From assembly GCA_025357835.1 (NCBI GenBank), contig JANYLM010000079.1:1-64000 (forward strand): 64,000 bases of DNA, written 5' to 3'. The stretch comes from Gammaproteobacteria bacterium (GTDB taxonomy: Bacteria; Pseudomonadota; Gammaproteobacteria; Steroidobacterales; Steroidobacteraceae). Numbering within the stretch: position 1 is the first letter of the stretch; every line of letters starts with the position of its first letter. Below the pieces are notes generated by a model. That model saw nothing but the letters and a program-made list of their open reading frames with translations, searched no databases and was not told the DNA's origin. The translations under genes and the position numbers were made by a program. Shown here piece after piece: positions 25,448 to 35,076 of the stretch.

Positions 25448-26396
25448 ACTCGAACGGCTGGCTGCTCGCCACGTGCCGGGCGAGGGCAAGCTCGATATTC
25501 TCCGCCTAAGTTCCGGGCTGGTGAATGAGACCTATCGAGTGCTGCGCGACGGTGACTCCTACGCCATGCGGCTGGCGGCATCGAATCCCTACGGTCTCGG
25601 CCTCGATCGTGTCTGGGAGGCCCAGGTACTGGAGGGCGCCGTGCCTGCCGGTCTGGCGCCCGTTCTGGAGTATTGCAATCCGCAGCGTGGAATTCTGATC
25701 GCGCGTTGGGTGACGGGCCGGCCGTGGAATGCGGCCGACGTGCGGCGCCAGTCGAATATCTCGAGGATGGCCGAGCTTCTACATCGCATCCACGCCTTGC
25801 CGGCACCGACACCCGTACGCGCGATGAGTCCCATGAACTGGATCGACTACTACTCGGCAGCGGCGCGGCACAGCATCGGCGGCGACCTGCAGGTCGCGGT
25901 GGCGCCCAGCGCCGCGGCCGCCCAAAGCGCCGTGGCGGCACGGAGTACCCGCGCGGCTCTGCGAACCGTGGCGGCCGGCCGCCTGGCCGCCCTGGCAGCA
26001 CTGCCCGGCGTTGAACCCGTGGTGTGCCATAGCGATTTGCACACCCTCAACATGATCGACGTCGGTGACTCGTTGATGTTGCTGGATTGGGAGTACGCGC
26101 ATGTCTCCGATCCCCTGTGGGATTTGGCAGGCTGGAGCGCCAACAACGATCTCGAGGAGGAGCTTGGGAATGATCTATTGGCGAGCTACACCGGCAGGCC
26201 GCCGACATCCAATGAATATTCGCGCCTGCGGCTATTGAGCTGGCTGTACGACTATGTCTGTCTGTTGTGGAGCGAACTTTACTTAAATTGGCACCGCGAT
26301 TCCCGGCCGGACGTCGCGGTGCAGCGCGACGCTCCGGCGGGAGGAGTTGCGGCCCGCGCCGAGCTGTTGGCGGCGCGCCTGCGTGCATCCAAGTAG
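25434..26396 (+). CDS. Aminoglycoside-phosphotransferase-fold kinase, probable thiamine kinase
   Basis: A 320-residue small-molecule kinase of the APH/choline-kinase fold. It shows the glycine-loop region LRLSSGLVNETYRV, the catalytic motif VVCHSDLHTLNMI (HxDxxxxN), and the metal-binding LLDWEYAHVSDPLWDLAGW. Position as third gene after a TPP riboswitch, overlapping pnuT, argues for phosphorylation of imported thiamine to trap it (ThiK-like). A thiamine pyrophosphokinase domain is not present, so TPP would need a further phosphorylation step encoded elsewhere. Residues 140-185 hold an Ala/Arg-rich insertion of low complexity. ATG 25434 lies inside the end of pnuT. Confidence 0.85.
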   Translation: MLPDELERLAARHVPGEGKLDILRLSSGLVNETYRVLRDGDSYAMRLAASNPYGLGLDRVWEAQVLEGAVPAGLAPVLEYCNPQRGILIARWVTGRPWNAADVRRQSNISRMAELLHRIHALPAPTPVRAMSPMNWIDYYSAAARHSIGGDLQVAVAPSAAAAQSAVAARSTRAALRTVAAGRLAALAALPGVEPVVCHSDLHTLNMIDVGDSLMLLDWEYAHVSDPLWDLAGWSANNDLEEELGNDLLASYTGRPPTSNEYSRLRLLSWLYDYVCLLWSELYLNWHRDSRPDVAVQRDAPAGGVAARAELLAARLRASK

Positions 26397-26471
26397 TCGG
26401 GCCGATCAAGTTCCGGCACACTACCCGGCTTGGCGGCGAACCCCACGGGGGGCTACTTAACGGAGAGCTCA

Positions 26472-26789
26472 ATGGCGCGGATGATCGTAGTGGACCGGGA
26501 TGGAAAAGAGCATGACATCGAGGCAAAACCCGGTTTGAAGGTGATGGAAATTCTGCGCGAGCTCGACTACGGGGTCGCTGCGATTTGCGGCGGTCTTTGC
26601 TCCTGCGCCACTTGTCACGTATACGTCGATGCAGCCTGGGCGGGCCGCCTGCCCAAGCCGCAAAGCGATGAGTCCGAGTTGCTCAGGGAGTTGCCCGATT
26701 TCAAGGAAGCCACCTCGCGCTTGTCATGCCAGGTGGATTTCACGGATGCCCTGTCGGGGCTGAAGGTGGTTATCGCTCCGGATTCGTGA
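26472..26789 (+). CDS. Adrenodoxin-type [2Fe-2S] ferredoxin
   Basis: A 105-residue electron carrier. Cluster ligands are Cys39, Cys45 and Cys48 (CGGLCSCATC, spacing C-x5-C-x2-C) and Cys86 (LSCQV); Cys43 is an extra cysteine inside the loop. An acidic interaction region, DESELLRELPDF, lies between the third and fourth ligands. ATG 26472 has GGAG six bases upstream; an in-frame ATG at 26481 is possible. It stands apart from the isc-like cluster at 54.7 kb, which has no ferredoxin of its own, so it could serve that or a P450/oxygenase; nothing nearby decides it. Confidence 0.92.
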   Translation: MARMIVVDRDGKEHDIEAKPGLKVMEILRELDYGVAAICGGLCSCATCHVYVDAAWAGRLPKPQSDESELLRELPDFKEATSRLSCQVDFTDALSGLKVVIAPDS

Positions 26790-26829
26790 TCGCGCAGCTC
26801 GGTCGGCACCCTAGGCAACGCTCATGCGG

Positions 26830-27579
26830 TCATTTTTTTTCGGTTTGCCGGCGTACCGCTTCTTGGGCCGCTGAGATGGCTGCAGGGTCGCCGAGGAAGC
26901 GGCGGCCCAAAGGCTGCAGCTGCTCGTCCAATTCATAGAGTATGGGGATGCCGGTTGGGATATTGAATTCCACGATGTCGCTCTCGGACATCATGTCGAG
27001 CATCTTAACCAGGGCGCGCAGCGAGTTGCCATGCGCGACGACCAGTACGTTCTTGTTGGCTCGCAGTTCGGGGACTATGCGCGATTCCCAGTAGGGCAAG
27101 ACGCGCGACAGAGTGTCCTTTAGCGATTCTGAGGCCGGCAGCAGCTTTAGGTCGACGTCGGCATATCGCGGATCGAAACGCGGGTGCCGCGGGTCGTCCG
27201 AACTCAAAGCCGGCGGTGGAATGTCATAGCTGCGGCGCCAGATCTTGACCTGCGCCTCGCCGTGTTTCTCGACGGTCTGCGCCTTGTTGAGTCCCTCCAG
27301 GTCGCCATAGTGTCGTTCATTAAGGCGCCAGCTGCGCTCCACCGGAATCCACATGCGCTCGGTGGTGTCCAGAATCGACCACAATGTGCGGATTGCCCGT
27401 TTCAACACCGATGTAAAGGCGATCTGCGGCTCGAGTTTCTCCCGCAGCAATTCACGTCCGGCCTGAGTCGCTTCCAGGCGACCCTGATCGCTCAAGTCGA
27501 CATCATGCCACCCGGTGAAGAGATTCTCGACGTTCCAAACGCTTTGTCCGTGACGCACCAATATCAGTTTTCCGGGCAC
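26830..27579 (-). CDS. gpmA: 2,3-bisphosphoglycerate-dependent phosphoglycerate mutase
   Basis: Glycolytic/gluconeogenic enzyme interconverting 3- and 2-phosphoglycerate; 249 residues, dimeric family length. The phospho-accepting His lies in [12 protein letters not shown]. The substrate contacts include [31 protein letters not shown] and the second His in [13 protein letters not shown]. The start is GTG 27579, preceded by GGAGGA five bases upstream. It is the last gene of a long minus-strand run, 8 bp after the thioesterase gene, and its convergent partner is the ferredoxin gene 40 bp away. Confidence 0.96.
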   Translation of the reverse strand: MPGKLILVRHGQSVWNVENLFTGWHDVDLSDQGRLEATQAGRELLREKLEPQIAFTSVLKRAIRTLWSILDTTERMWIPVERSWRLNERHYGDLEGLNKAQTVEKHGEAQVKIWRRSYDIPPPALSSDDPRHPRFDPRYADVDLKLLPASESLKDTLSRVLPYWESRIVPELRANKNVLVVAHGNSLRALVKMLDMMSESDIVEFNIPTGIPILYELDEQLQPLGRRFLGDPAAISAAQEAVRRQTEKK

Positions 27580-27587
27580 GATTCCTC

Positions 27588-28055
27588 CTATTGACGAATG
27601 GCGGCGGCGAAGACGCCGTCAAAAAGCGCGGCTAGAGTCTGCTCGTAGTTGATTTCCACGCGCAGGCGAATTCGCCCGCGACCGGCACGCCGCAGCATTT
27701 TGCGGAACTTATCGATCTGGGCGTCGCTTGGCGCCGCGGCGCTGGCTCGCAACTCGCCTTTCACGGGCGACAGAAAGTGCATTGTCGATTCTTGAATCAC
27801 CGCGTCGGCCGGCAAGTCTCGTGCAGCGAGATAGCGAGTAACCCAGGCCCATCCGGCCAGCACCGCCACCGAATACAAGCTGCCGCCGAACGCGGTACCC
27901 TTGTAATTGGCGTTCGGCGCAAGCGGTGCGCGCAACAGCACGGCGGCATCGTCGGCCGACTCGACCACGATGCCGATATGCCGCCCGAGCATGAACTCGC
28001 CAACGATGCGATCTTGCAAGTATTCGCGGCCGAAATTTGTAGTCTGCAATGTCAC
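27588..28055 (-). CDS. YiiD-type hotdog thioesterase domain protein
   Basis: A 155-residue protein with the hotdog-fold putative thioesterase domain of the YiiD C-terminal type. The conserved stretch [20 protein letters not shown] (with N, GT and G residues) leads into a long hydrophobic helix, followed by [13 protein letters not shown]. The substrate is unknown. GTG 28055 was chosen because the frame before it lies inside the glutamate dehydrogenase gene, with AGGA about 8 bases upstream; the start is 4 bp after that gene's stop, so the two are coupled. Confidence 0.85.
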   Translation of the reverse strand: MTLQTTNFGREYLQDRIVGEFMLGRHIGIVVESADDAAVLLRAPLAPNANYKGTAFGGSLYSVAVLAGWAWVTRYLAARDLPADAVIQESTMHFLSPVKGELRASAAAPSDAQIDKFRKMLRRAGRGRIRLRVEINYEQTLAALFDGVFAAAIRQ

Positions 28056-28059
28056 TTGA

Positions 28060-31000
28060 TCAATCCTGTACGAGACGCCTGACGGCTTGTAGAGCGACCG
28101 ACAGGGTCGCGAAGTCCGGCGCCGAGCCGGTACGTAGATCGACGACAACCCGCTTCAGCGCGTCCACCGGAGCGGCGTGCCGCGCGAGCCACTGGCCGAC
28201 GCGTGCGCCGGCATCTCGACCCTTGCATGCAAGCACCGCGCCGGTGATCTTGCGCTGCAGCTGGTACAAATTGTCGCGCAGGGTGCCGCGCGCCACCGCC
28301 TGCCAATGACCGTCGGCGGCGAGACTTTCGATCTGCTCCTTGATCCAAGTCAACCCGATGCGATCGCCGAGATCGAAGTACGCCTTGCCTGCATAGCCAA
28401 CATCTACGCGCAAGGCCATGGCCACCTCGGCCAGGTCCAAGGCGCAATGCAGCGTCTCCAGCGAGGCGATTCGAGCGGCAAGGTCCTTGGGGACATGCTG
28501 CTCGGTGAGCCGCGAATGGCGCTCGCTAAGCCGCGCCTGCTCGATGGGGCCGAGAACATCCCCCAGTTCGTGGAACAGCTCCCCCACCTTGGATGAGTAA
28601 CGCAGTACGCCGCGCTCGATGTCCAGGTCCTCGCGCCGGTTCTCGAGCAACCAGTAGGTCATATGGCGCAGCAGACGTGTGGTTTGGGACATGGCCGTGT
28701 ACTGCACGGCGGCGGGGATGCGGTTGTCCAGGGACTCGATTTGCGTCCAGATATAGCGCGCGGCGAACACCTCGCGCGCGATGCTGTAGGCGCGGGCGAT
28801 GGCGGCCGGATCCGCTCCCGTATCGTCCTGCGCGCGCACCGGGAAAACCGGTCCCATGCGATTGATCAAACTATTGGTGATGGCTGTTGCGATAATCTCG
28901 CGGCGCAGGCGATGGCGCTTCAGGCGCACGGCGAAGCGTTTCTGCACCGGCAGCGGAAAGTAGCGATTGAGTTCGCCCGACAAGTAGGGGTCCTCGGGAA
29001 CATTGGAATGGATAAGCGCCCGGTACAGCCAGATCTTGCCGTAGCTCAAGGTAATGGCCAATTCCGGACGCGTCAGACCCTCGCCGGCTTTGCGGCGTTC
29101 GGCGATTTCTTCCTCGGTGGGCAAAAATTCCAAGGAACGGTTCAAATCTCCCGATCGCTCCAGCGCGCGGATCACGTAGGCGCTTTCGCTCAAGCGCTGC
29201 TTCGCTTGGAACTCGCTGGTGCTGATGGCTTGGCCTTGAAGGTAGTTGTTGCGCAACACCAGAGCTGCGACCTCATCCGTCATCTGCACCAGCAGCCGAT
29301 CGCGCGCGGAGCGCGTGATTTCCTTGGCGCGCACGGCGCCATTCAAGAGAATTTTCAAATTGACTTCGACGTCCGAGCAATTCACGCCGGCGGAGTTGTC
29401 GATGAAATCGGTATTGAGCCTGCCGCCGCGCCGCGCGAACTCGATGCGGCCGAGCTGCGATACGCCGAGATTGCCGCCCTCGCCGATGACCTTGCAATTC
29501 AATTCCCGGGCGTCGACCCGCACGGCGTCATTACTGCGGTCCCCGACATCGCTATGGCTTTCGAAGGTGGCCTTGACATAGGTCCCGATCCCGCCGTTCC
29601 AAAATAGATCGACGTGTGCTTTTAGAATAGCTTTGATGACTTCGTTCGGCGTGACTTGCGCCGGGAGTTCGAGAAGCACCTGCGCTTCGCGCGACAGGGT
29701 GAGGTTCTTGGCCGCCCGAGAAAATACCCCGCCGCCCTTCGAAATCGCGTCGCGCGAATAGTCCTCCCAGGTCGAACGGGGCATTTTGAACAGCCGCTCG
29801 CGCTCGCGGAACGAACGCGCCAGGTCCGGTTGCGGATCGATGAAGATGTGCAGATGATTGAAAGCCGCGACCAATCGAATGTGAGGCGACTGCAGCATCC
29901 CGTTGCCGAATACGTCCCCCGCCATGTCGCCGATGCCGGCGACGTTGAAGTTCTGGTTCTGGATGTCGACGCCCATTTCGCGGAAATGCCGCTCCACGCA
30001 TTCCCACGCGCCCCGCGCGGTGATGGCCATCTTCTTGTGATCGTAGCCGGCCGAGCCGCCGGAGGCGAACGCATCAGCCAGCCAGAAGCCGTACTGCTCC
30101 GAGATGGCGTTGGCGATGTCGGAAAAAGTCGCGGTACCCTTGTCGGCGGCCACCACCAAGTAGGCATCGTCCTTATCGTGGCGAACCACCATGGTGGGCG
30201 CGATGATCTTGTCTTCGACGATGTTGTCGGTAATGTCCAAAAGCCCCCTGATGAGGGTTTGGTAGCAGGCGATCACCTCGGCCTGCTGGGCTTCGCGCTC
30301 GGGCGGCATGCGTTTGACCACGAACCCGCCCTTGGCTCCCACGGGAACGATAACGGTGTTCTTCACCTGCTGAGCCTTCATGAGACCGAGCACTTCTGTA
30401 CGGAAGTCCTCGCGGCGATCGGACCAGCGAATGCCGCCGCGTGCAACATAGCCCATGCGCAAGTGCACACCTTCCATGCGCGGCGAGAACACGAAGATCT
30501 CGAACAGTGGCTTAGGCAACGGCAGTTCGCGCAACTGCTGGCTTTCGATCTTGAAGGAGAGGTATTCCTTGAGCTGACCGTCGCCGCCGGGTTGATAGGC
30601 ATTGGTGCGCACGGTGGCCGACAGTGCATTCCACAAGGCGCGCAGAATTCTATCCTCGTCGGAGCGCGTCACCTCTTCGAGCGTCTCACGGATGCGCCGC
30701 TCGAGGCGTGCCAGCGAAGCCTGCCGCGCCGCCGCGGAACCTTCCGGATTGAAACGGACTACGAACAGGTCCGCCAATGCCCGCGCGATGATTGGATTAT
30801 TCGCCAAGACTTGGGCGATATAGCCCTGGCTGAACGGCAATCCGGTCTGCAGCAGGTACCGGCAGTAGGCGCGCATAACGATCACGAGGCGCCATGGTAT
30901 TCCGGCGGCCAGAGTCAACTGGTTGAAGCTGTCGCTGTCCATGCTGCCGATCCATACGGCCGTGAACGCACTCTTGATTTCGCGCTGCAACGCTTCGAAC

Positions 31001-32901
31001 TGGGTCACCGTGGTCGTTTGCATCACCAGTTCCAGGTCCTGGACCCAGGCGCGCCGGCCGTCCGGGAATTCCAGCTGGTAGGGACGCTCGGCAATCACCT
31101 TGAGTCCCATGTTCTCCAGCATGGGTAGAAGGTCCGAAATCGGGATGGCGTCCTGATTACGGAAGATCTTCAGGAAAAATTTATCCTTGCGCCGCGGCTC
31201 GGGTCTGTAAATGTCCAGATGTAGGCGCGCCGGCTCCTTCTCGGCGGCTTCGAGGAAGGACACGTCGAGGGCTGCGGCATCGCCCAGAAAGTCTTCGGTG
31301 TAGGCCGCCGGAAAGGCCTGTGCATACTTCTCGAAAAGCTGCAGGGCGTAGGCTTCCTCCAGGCGCGACAGCAACGCCGTCTTAAAGCCGTCCGCCCACG
31401 ATCGCACGGCCGCGGCGACGCGCTGTTCCAAGACGTCGGTGCCGATATGAGTCTCCTCGCTCGGGCTGGTCCGCGCCACGATGTGAATGCGCGCAAGATT
31501 CGACTCAGCAATCTGCACCTGCGATTCCATACTGAACGCGGAAAATGCCTCACGAATGACTTTTTCGATGCGCTGGCGGACCTGTGTATTGTATTTCTCG
31601 CGCGGCACGTACACCAGACACGAATAGAAACGGCGAAACGCATCGCGGCGCAGCAGCACCCGGACCCGCGGCCGCTCCTGCAGCCCGAATATGCCGGTGA
31701 CGATGCGATTCAGCTCCGCAACGCTGGCCTGAAATAATTCATCGCGCGGAAAGGACTCGAGAATATGCTGCAGCGCCTTGCCGTCGTGACTATCGGCAGC
31801 CAGCGCGAAGTGCGCCACCACCTGCGCCACTTTGTGGCGCAGCACCGGAATTTCGCGCGGATTGCAGCTGTACGCGGCGGAGGTCCACAACCCCAGGAAG
31901 CGCTTCTCTCCGATCACTCGGCCCTTGGCGTCGAAATGCTTGACTCCGACATAGTCCAGGTAGCCGGATCGGTGGACAGTCGATTCAAAGTTCGCCTTGG
32001 TGACCAGGACGATGTCGCGGGATCGGCTCTGCCGGCGGATATCGCTCGACAAGGTGCGGTTCGTGGTGGTCGGCTGCTTGTGGCCGCGGCGCAATATGCC
32101 GAGGCCCGTGGCCGCGATCGGTTGCAAGGTCTCATGCCCCTTGCGTCCTTGCAGCCGGTATTCGCGATATCCCAAAAAGGTGAAGTGGCGATTTTCCATC
32201 CAGGTGAGGAGCGAGATGGCTTCGCTCAAATCGCTGGCATCGAATCGATCGCTCAAGGAACTCAAGTCCTCGGCCGTCTGGTGCGCGGCGTTCTGCATCT
32301 TGAGCCAATCCGCGCAAGCGACCCGTACATCGCGCATGCTGCGCTCGATCTGCACAGCGAGAGATTTCAACGCGGCGGGATCGACGATTCTGTCGACTTC
32401 GATATGCTGAAATGATTCCAAACGCAATTTCTCGTGTGCCCGCTGCTTCTTGCCCTTGGCCGCTTCACCGCGCTCGCGCAGCGACAGCAAGTTCCCGGAG
32501 CCGTCGCGTGCCACCGCAAAGATGGGATGCGTCAGAAGGTGCAAGGTGAGAGAGCGTTGGCTCAGTGCGAGACTGATCGAGTCGACGAGGAAGGGCATGT
32601 CATCGTTCACCATCTCGATGACGGTGTGCGGCGAGGTGAATCCGTGCTCGCGCAAGCTCGGGTTGAACACCCGCACCAGGGCGGACCTGCGCCGCCGGCG
32701 TGCGAACATTAGGTGCGATAGTGCGGTGCCGGCAAGCTCCGCCGGTTGTCGCCCGGCCAGGTCTTCCACATCGACATTGGCGTAGTAGCTTTGCAAAAAG
32801 CGCGGCCAGTCTAAGTTGCGCATGGACTTGGGCGGTCGAATCGAGGACCGCACGATGGCGGCCACGATCTTGCGGTGTTGTTCCGAGGCAGCCTGGTACA
32901 T
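28060..32901 (-). CDS. gdhB: NAD-specific glutamate dehydrogenase, 180-kDa class
   Basis: Very large (1613-residue) cytoplasmic enzyme that oxidatively deaminates glutamate to 2-oxoglutarate with NAD. The N-terminal half carries ACT-like regulatory regions typical of this class. The catalytic core lies roughly at residues 820-1200: RMGYVARGGIRWSDRREDFR, PVGAKGGFVVKRMP near 850, DNIVEDKIIAPTMVVRHDKD, and the cofactor part DAFASGGSAGYDHKKMAITA with NFNVAGIGDMAGDVFGNGML. Length equals that of Pseudomonas/Streptomyces homologues. ATG 32901. It lies 14 bp after the E2 gene and 4 bp before the thioesterase, tying amino-acid deamination to the 2-oxoacid dehydrogenase operon. Confidence 0.95.
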   Translation of the reverse strand: MYQAASEQHRKIVAAIVRSSIRPPKSMRNLDWPRFLQSYYANVDVEDLAGRQPAELAGTALSHLMFARRRRRSALVRVFNPSLREHGFTSPHTVIEMVNDDMPFLVDSISLALSQRSLTLHLLTHPIFAVARDGSGNLLSLRERGEAAKGKKQRAHEKLRLESFQHIEVDRIVDPAALKSLAVQIERSMRDVRVACADWLKMQNAAHQTAEDLSSLSDRFDASDLSEAISLLTWMENRHFTFLGYREYRLQGRKGHETLQPIAATGLGILRRGHKQPTTTNRTLSSDIRRQSRSRDIVLVTKANFESTVHRSGYLDYVGVKHFDAKGRVIGEKRFLGLWTSAAYSCNPREIPVLRHKVAQVVAHFALAADSHDGKALQHILESFPRDELFQASVAELNRIVTGIFGLQERPRVRVLLRRDAFRRFYSCLVYVPREKYNTQVRQRIEKVIREAFSAFSMESQVQIAESNLARIHIVARTSPSEETHIGTDVLEQRVAAAVRSWADGFKTALLSRLEEAYALQLFEKYAQAFPAAYTEDFLGDAAALDVSFLEAAEKEPARLHLDIYRPEPRRKDKFFLKIFRNQDAIPISDLLPMLENMGLKVIAERPYQLEFPDGRRAWVQDLELVMQTTTVTQFEALQREIKSAFTAVWIGSMDSDSFNQLTLAAGIPWRLVIVMRAYCRYLLQTGLPFSQGYIAQVLANNPIIARALADLFVVRFNPEGSAAARQASLARLERRIRETLEEVTRSDEDRILRALWNALSATVRTNAYQPGGDGQLKEYLSFKIESQQLRELPLPKPLFEIFVFSPRMEGVHLRMGYVARGGIRWSDRREDFRTEVLGLMKAQQVKNTVIVPVGAKGGFVVKRMPPEREAQQAEVIACYQTLIRGLLDITDNIVEDKIIAPTMVVRHDKDDAYLVVAADKGTATFSDIANAISEQYGFWLADAFASGGSAGYDHKKMAITARGAWECVERHFREMGVDIQNQNFNVAGIGDMAGDVFGNGMLQSPHIRLVAAFNHLHIFIDPQPDLARSFRERERLFKMPRSTWEDYSRDAISKGGGVFSRAAKNLTLSREAQVLLELPAQVTPNEVIKAILKAHVDLFWNGGIGTYVKATFESHSDVGDRSNDAVRVDARELNCKVIGEGGNLGVSQLGRIEFARRGGRLNTDFIDNSAGVNCSDVEVNLKILLNGAVRAKEITRSARDRLLVQMTDEVAALVLRNNYLQGQAISTSEFQAKQRLSESAYVIRALERSGDLNRSLEFLPTEEEIAERRKAGEGLTRPELAITLSYGKIWLYRALIHSNVPEDPYLSGELNRYFPLPVQKRFAVRLKRHRLRREIIATAITNSLINRMGPVFPVRAQDDTGADPAAIARAYSIAREVFAARYIWTQIESLDNRIPAAVQYTAMSQTTRLLRHMTYWLLENRREDLDIERGVLRYSSKVGELFHELGDVLGPIEQARLSERHSRLTEQHVPKDLAARIASLETLHCALDLAEVAMALRVDVGYAGKAYFDLGDRIGLTWIKEQIESLAADGHWQAVARGTLRDNLYQLQRKITGAVLACKGRDAGARVGQWLARHAAPVDALKRVVVDLRTGSAPDFATLSVALQAVRRLVQD

Positions 32902-32915
32902 GGTTGGTCCTTGCG

Positions 32916-34088
32916 TTATTCCGGCTTTTCAAGATCGGCGATGACTGCACCCAAGAAGCGGCACGCCTCGCCGCCCGTGATGCAGCGGTGGTCGAAGCTC
33001 AGAGAAAGCGGCATGCGCCGATGCGCCTGCACCGCGCCTGCGACGACAACGGCATCTTCGCGCGCTTTGCCCGCGCCGAGTATGGCCACCGCGGGAGGCA
33101 CCACCAAGGGAATCCCGTAGCGGCCGGCGAGAGTGCCGAAATTCGACAGCATCAGGGTGAAGTCGCGCAGGTCTTCGGGCGCGGTGCTGCGCCGGTGCGC
33201 CGCTTCTTTTTGCAGCGCAATGGCCGCACGTAGTGCGGCCGGCGATTTGTTCTCGATGTTGCGTACCACAGGAACGATGAGCCCACCCGGGGTGTCGACG
33301 GCGATCGCGAGATCAATGTGCGCGACCAGAAATCGCGACTGCGTGACCGCATCGTACCAGGCGTTCAAGGCGGGCTCGGCGCGCCAGGCAAAAACCATTG
33401 CGCGCATCAGCCGCAGCATATAATCGCCCCGCTGCGTCCAGTGGTGAATATCGGCATCGTCGCACACTGTGCTGCCGGCCACCTCGTCCCGCGACATGGA
33501 CATGCTTTGCGCCATCGCGCGCCGCACGCCACGCAGCGGTTCGACCGCACCGTCCGCGGGGCCAGCCGCGGCGATCGCGCGCGCGGCGGGCGAGGCGGAT
33601 GCGCCGTTGACGCCGGACGCGCCGTTTTTACCGACCGATAGATTGGCATGCCGCAGCACATCGTCGAGCCTGATCAAACCGGCGCGGCCGCCGCCTTGGA
33701 TCGTCGCCAGATCCACGCCCAAGCTTTTTGCAAGCGCCCGCGCCGCCGGCACGGCGTGCCCACGCCCGTTGTTGCCTTGCCGTTGCGCGCCTCCGACCGT
33801 GACCGACTCCACGAATTCCTCCGTGGCGGTAGTGGGCATGCTGCCGACCACGGTCCCGGAATCGAACTCAATGAGCGGCGCCCCCGTTGGAACGATGTCG
33901 CCGGGCGCGCCCCGCAGGACGGTCACTACGCCGCTGAAGGGTGCGGGCACTTCGACCACCGCCTTGGCGGTTTCCACCGAGACCATGGGTTGATCGACGC
34001 GCACGTGATCTCCCACCTTGACGTGCCACTCGACGATCTCGGCTTCGGCCAGGCCTTCCCCCAAATCCGGTAGCTTGAATGTACTCAT
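32916..34088 (-). CDS. Dihydrolipoamide acyltransferase (E2) of a 2-oxoacid dehydrogenase complex
   Basis: Core subunit carrying the acyl group on lipoate and passing it to CoA. Residues 1-80 form a lipoyl domain (LPDLGEGLAEAEIVEWHVKV, lipoyl Lys in VETAKAVVEVP). Residues about 110-150 form the E1/E3-binding domain (VPAARALAKSLGVDLATIQG), and the catalytic domain ends with FDHRCITGGEACRFL (DHRxxxG-type His). Length is 390, with one lipoyl domain. Lys precedes Ala as ETAKA rather than the common ETDKA. Gene order E1alpha-E1beta-E2 fits pyruvate or branched-chain types; no E3 gene follows, so it must be supplied from elsewhere. Confidence 0.92.
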   Translation of the reverse strand: MSTFKLPDLGEGLAEAEIVEWHVKVGDHVRVDQPMVSVETAKAVVEVPAPFSGVVTVLRGAPGDIVPTGAPLIEFDSGTVVGSMPTTATEEFVESVTVGGAQRQGNNGRGHAVPAARALAKSLGVDLATIQGGGRAGLIRLDDVLRHANLSVGKNGASGVNGASASPAARAIAAAGPADGAVEPLRGVRRAMAQSMSMSRDEVAGSTVCDDADIHHWTQRGDYMLRLMRAMVFAWRAEPALNAWYDAVTQSRFLVAHIDLAIAVDTPGGLIVPVVRNIENKSPAALRAAIALQKEAAHRRSTAPEDLRDFTLMLSNFGTLAGRYGIPLVVPPAVAILGAGKAREDAVVVAGAVQAHRRMPLSLSFDHRCITGGEACRFLGAVIADLEKPE

Positions 34089-34097
34089 GAAAAGCCT

Positions 34098-35075
34098 CTA
34101 GTCGGCGAGAGTGAGGTCTACCGCATCGATGATTCGCTGCACGCTCGGAATGTAATCGTGCTCGAGCTTGAACAGCGGCATAATGGTGTCGAAACCGGTG
34201 ACGCGTTGAATTGGCGCCTGCAAATCGTAAAGACCGTGCTCCGCGACCAGCGCCGCAATCTCCGCTCCGACCCCGACGTTGCGGGCAGCCTCATGCACGA
34301 TCACCAGCCGGCCTGTTTTGGCCACCGAGGCTAGAATGGTCTCGATGTCGATCGGGCTCAAAGTCGCCAGATCGATGACCTCGGCGCTGATCCCGCGCTT
34401 GTCGAGCTCGGCGACGGCCCGCAGAGTTTCCATGGTCATTGCTCCCCAGGTCACGAGGGTCACGTCGCAGCCCTCACGCAGAATGAAGCACACGTCCAGA
34501 GGCAGAGCCCGGCCGTCGTCACTGACTTCCTGGCGCATGGCGCGATACAATCGTACCGGCTCCAGAAACATCACGGGGTCGGGATCGCGGATGGCCGCCA
34601 GCAATAGGCCGTAGGCACGCACCGGCGAGGACGGGCACACGACCCGTATACCCGGAATGTGGCACAGCATGCTTTCAGTGCTTTCCGAATGATGCTCGGG
34701 CGCATGAATGCCGCCGCCATGCGGCGTGCGGATGACCACGGGACAACTTAGTCGGCCGCGAGTGCGGTTACGCATCCGCGACATGTGATTGACGATTTGA
34801 TCCAGCGCCGGATACAGGAATCCCATGAACTGAATTTCCGCGACGGGCTTGAGCCCATGAGTGGCCATCCCAACCGACATGCCGGCGATGGTCGCTTCCG
34901 CCAGCGGCGTATCTTGGACCCGGTCCTTGCCGAAGCGTTCCTGCAGTCCGGCGGTGGCGCGGAACACGCCGCCATTGGCGCCCACATCCTGTCCGATCAC
35001 GATGACGTTGGCGTCATGCTGCATTTCCCACGCCATAGCCATCGCGATGGCCTCTACCATGGTTATTTTCGCCAA
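34098..35075 (-). CDS. 2-oxoacid dehydrogenase E1 component, beta subunit
   Basis: Pairs with E1alpha for thiamine-diphosphate-dependent decarboxylation of a 2-oxoacid. At 325 residues it has the expected transketolase-like features: KITMVEAIAMAMAWEM at the start, VIGQDVGANGGVFRATAGL, DTPLAEATIAGMSVGMA, PHGGGIHAPEHHSES and VIDLATLSPID. I chose TTG 35075, which yields the family's usual (M)AKITMVEA beginning and sits two bases beyond the E1alpha stop; the annotation from 35174 would run inside E1alpha, and ATG 35060 would truncate the first strand. E2 starts 9 bp after its stop. Confidence 0.92.
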   Translation of the reverse strand: MAKITMVEAIAMAMAWEMQHDANVIVIGQDVGANGGVFRATAGLQERFGKDRVQDTPLAEATIAGMSVGMATHGLKPVAEIQFMGFLYPALDQIVNHMSRMRNRTRGRLSCPVVIRTPHGGGIHAPEHHSESTESMLCHIPGIRVVCPSSPVRAYGLLLAAIRDPDPVMFLEPVRLYRAMRQEVSDDGRALPLDVCFILREGCDVTLVTWGAMTMETLRAVAELDKRGISAEVIDLATLSPIDIETILASVAKTGRLVIVHEAARNVGVGAEIAALVAEHGLYDLQAPIQRVTGFDTIMPLFKLEHDYIPSVQRIIDAVDLTLAD

Positions 35076-35076
35076 T

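Noticed and set aside
29656-31128. 490-residue plus-strand open frame
   Set aside because: Fully antisense to the glutamate dehydrogenase catalytic core; a GC-rich third-position shadow with no protein-like features.
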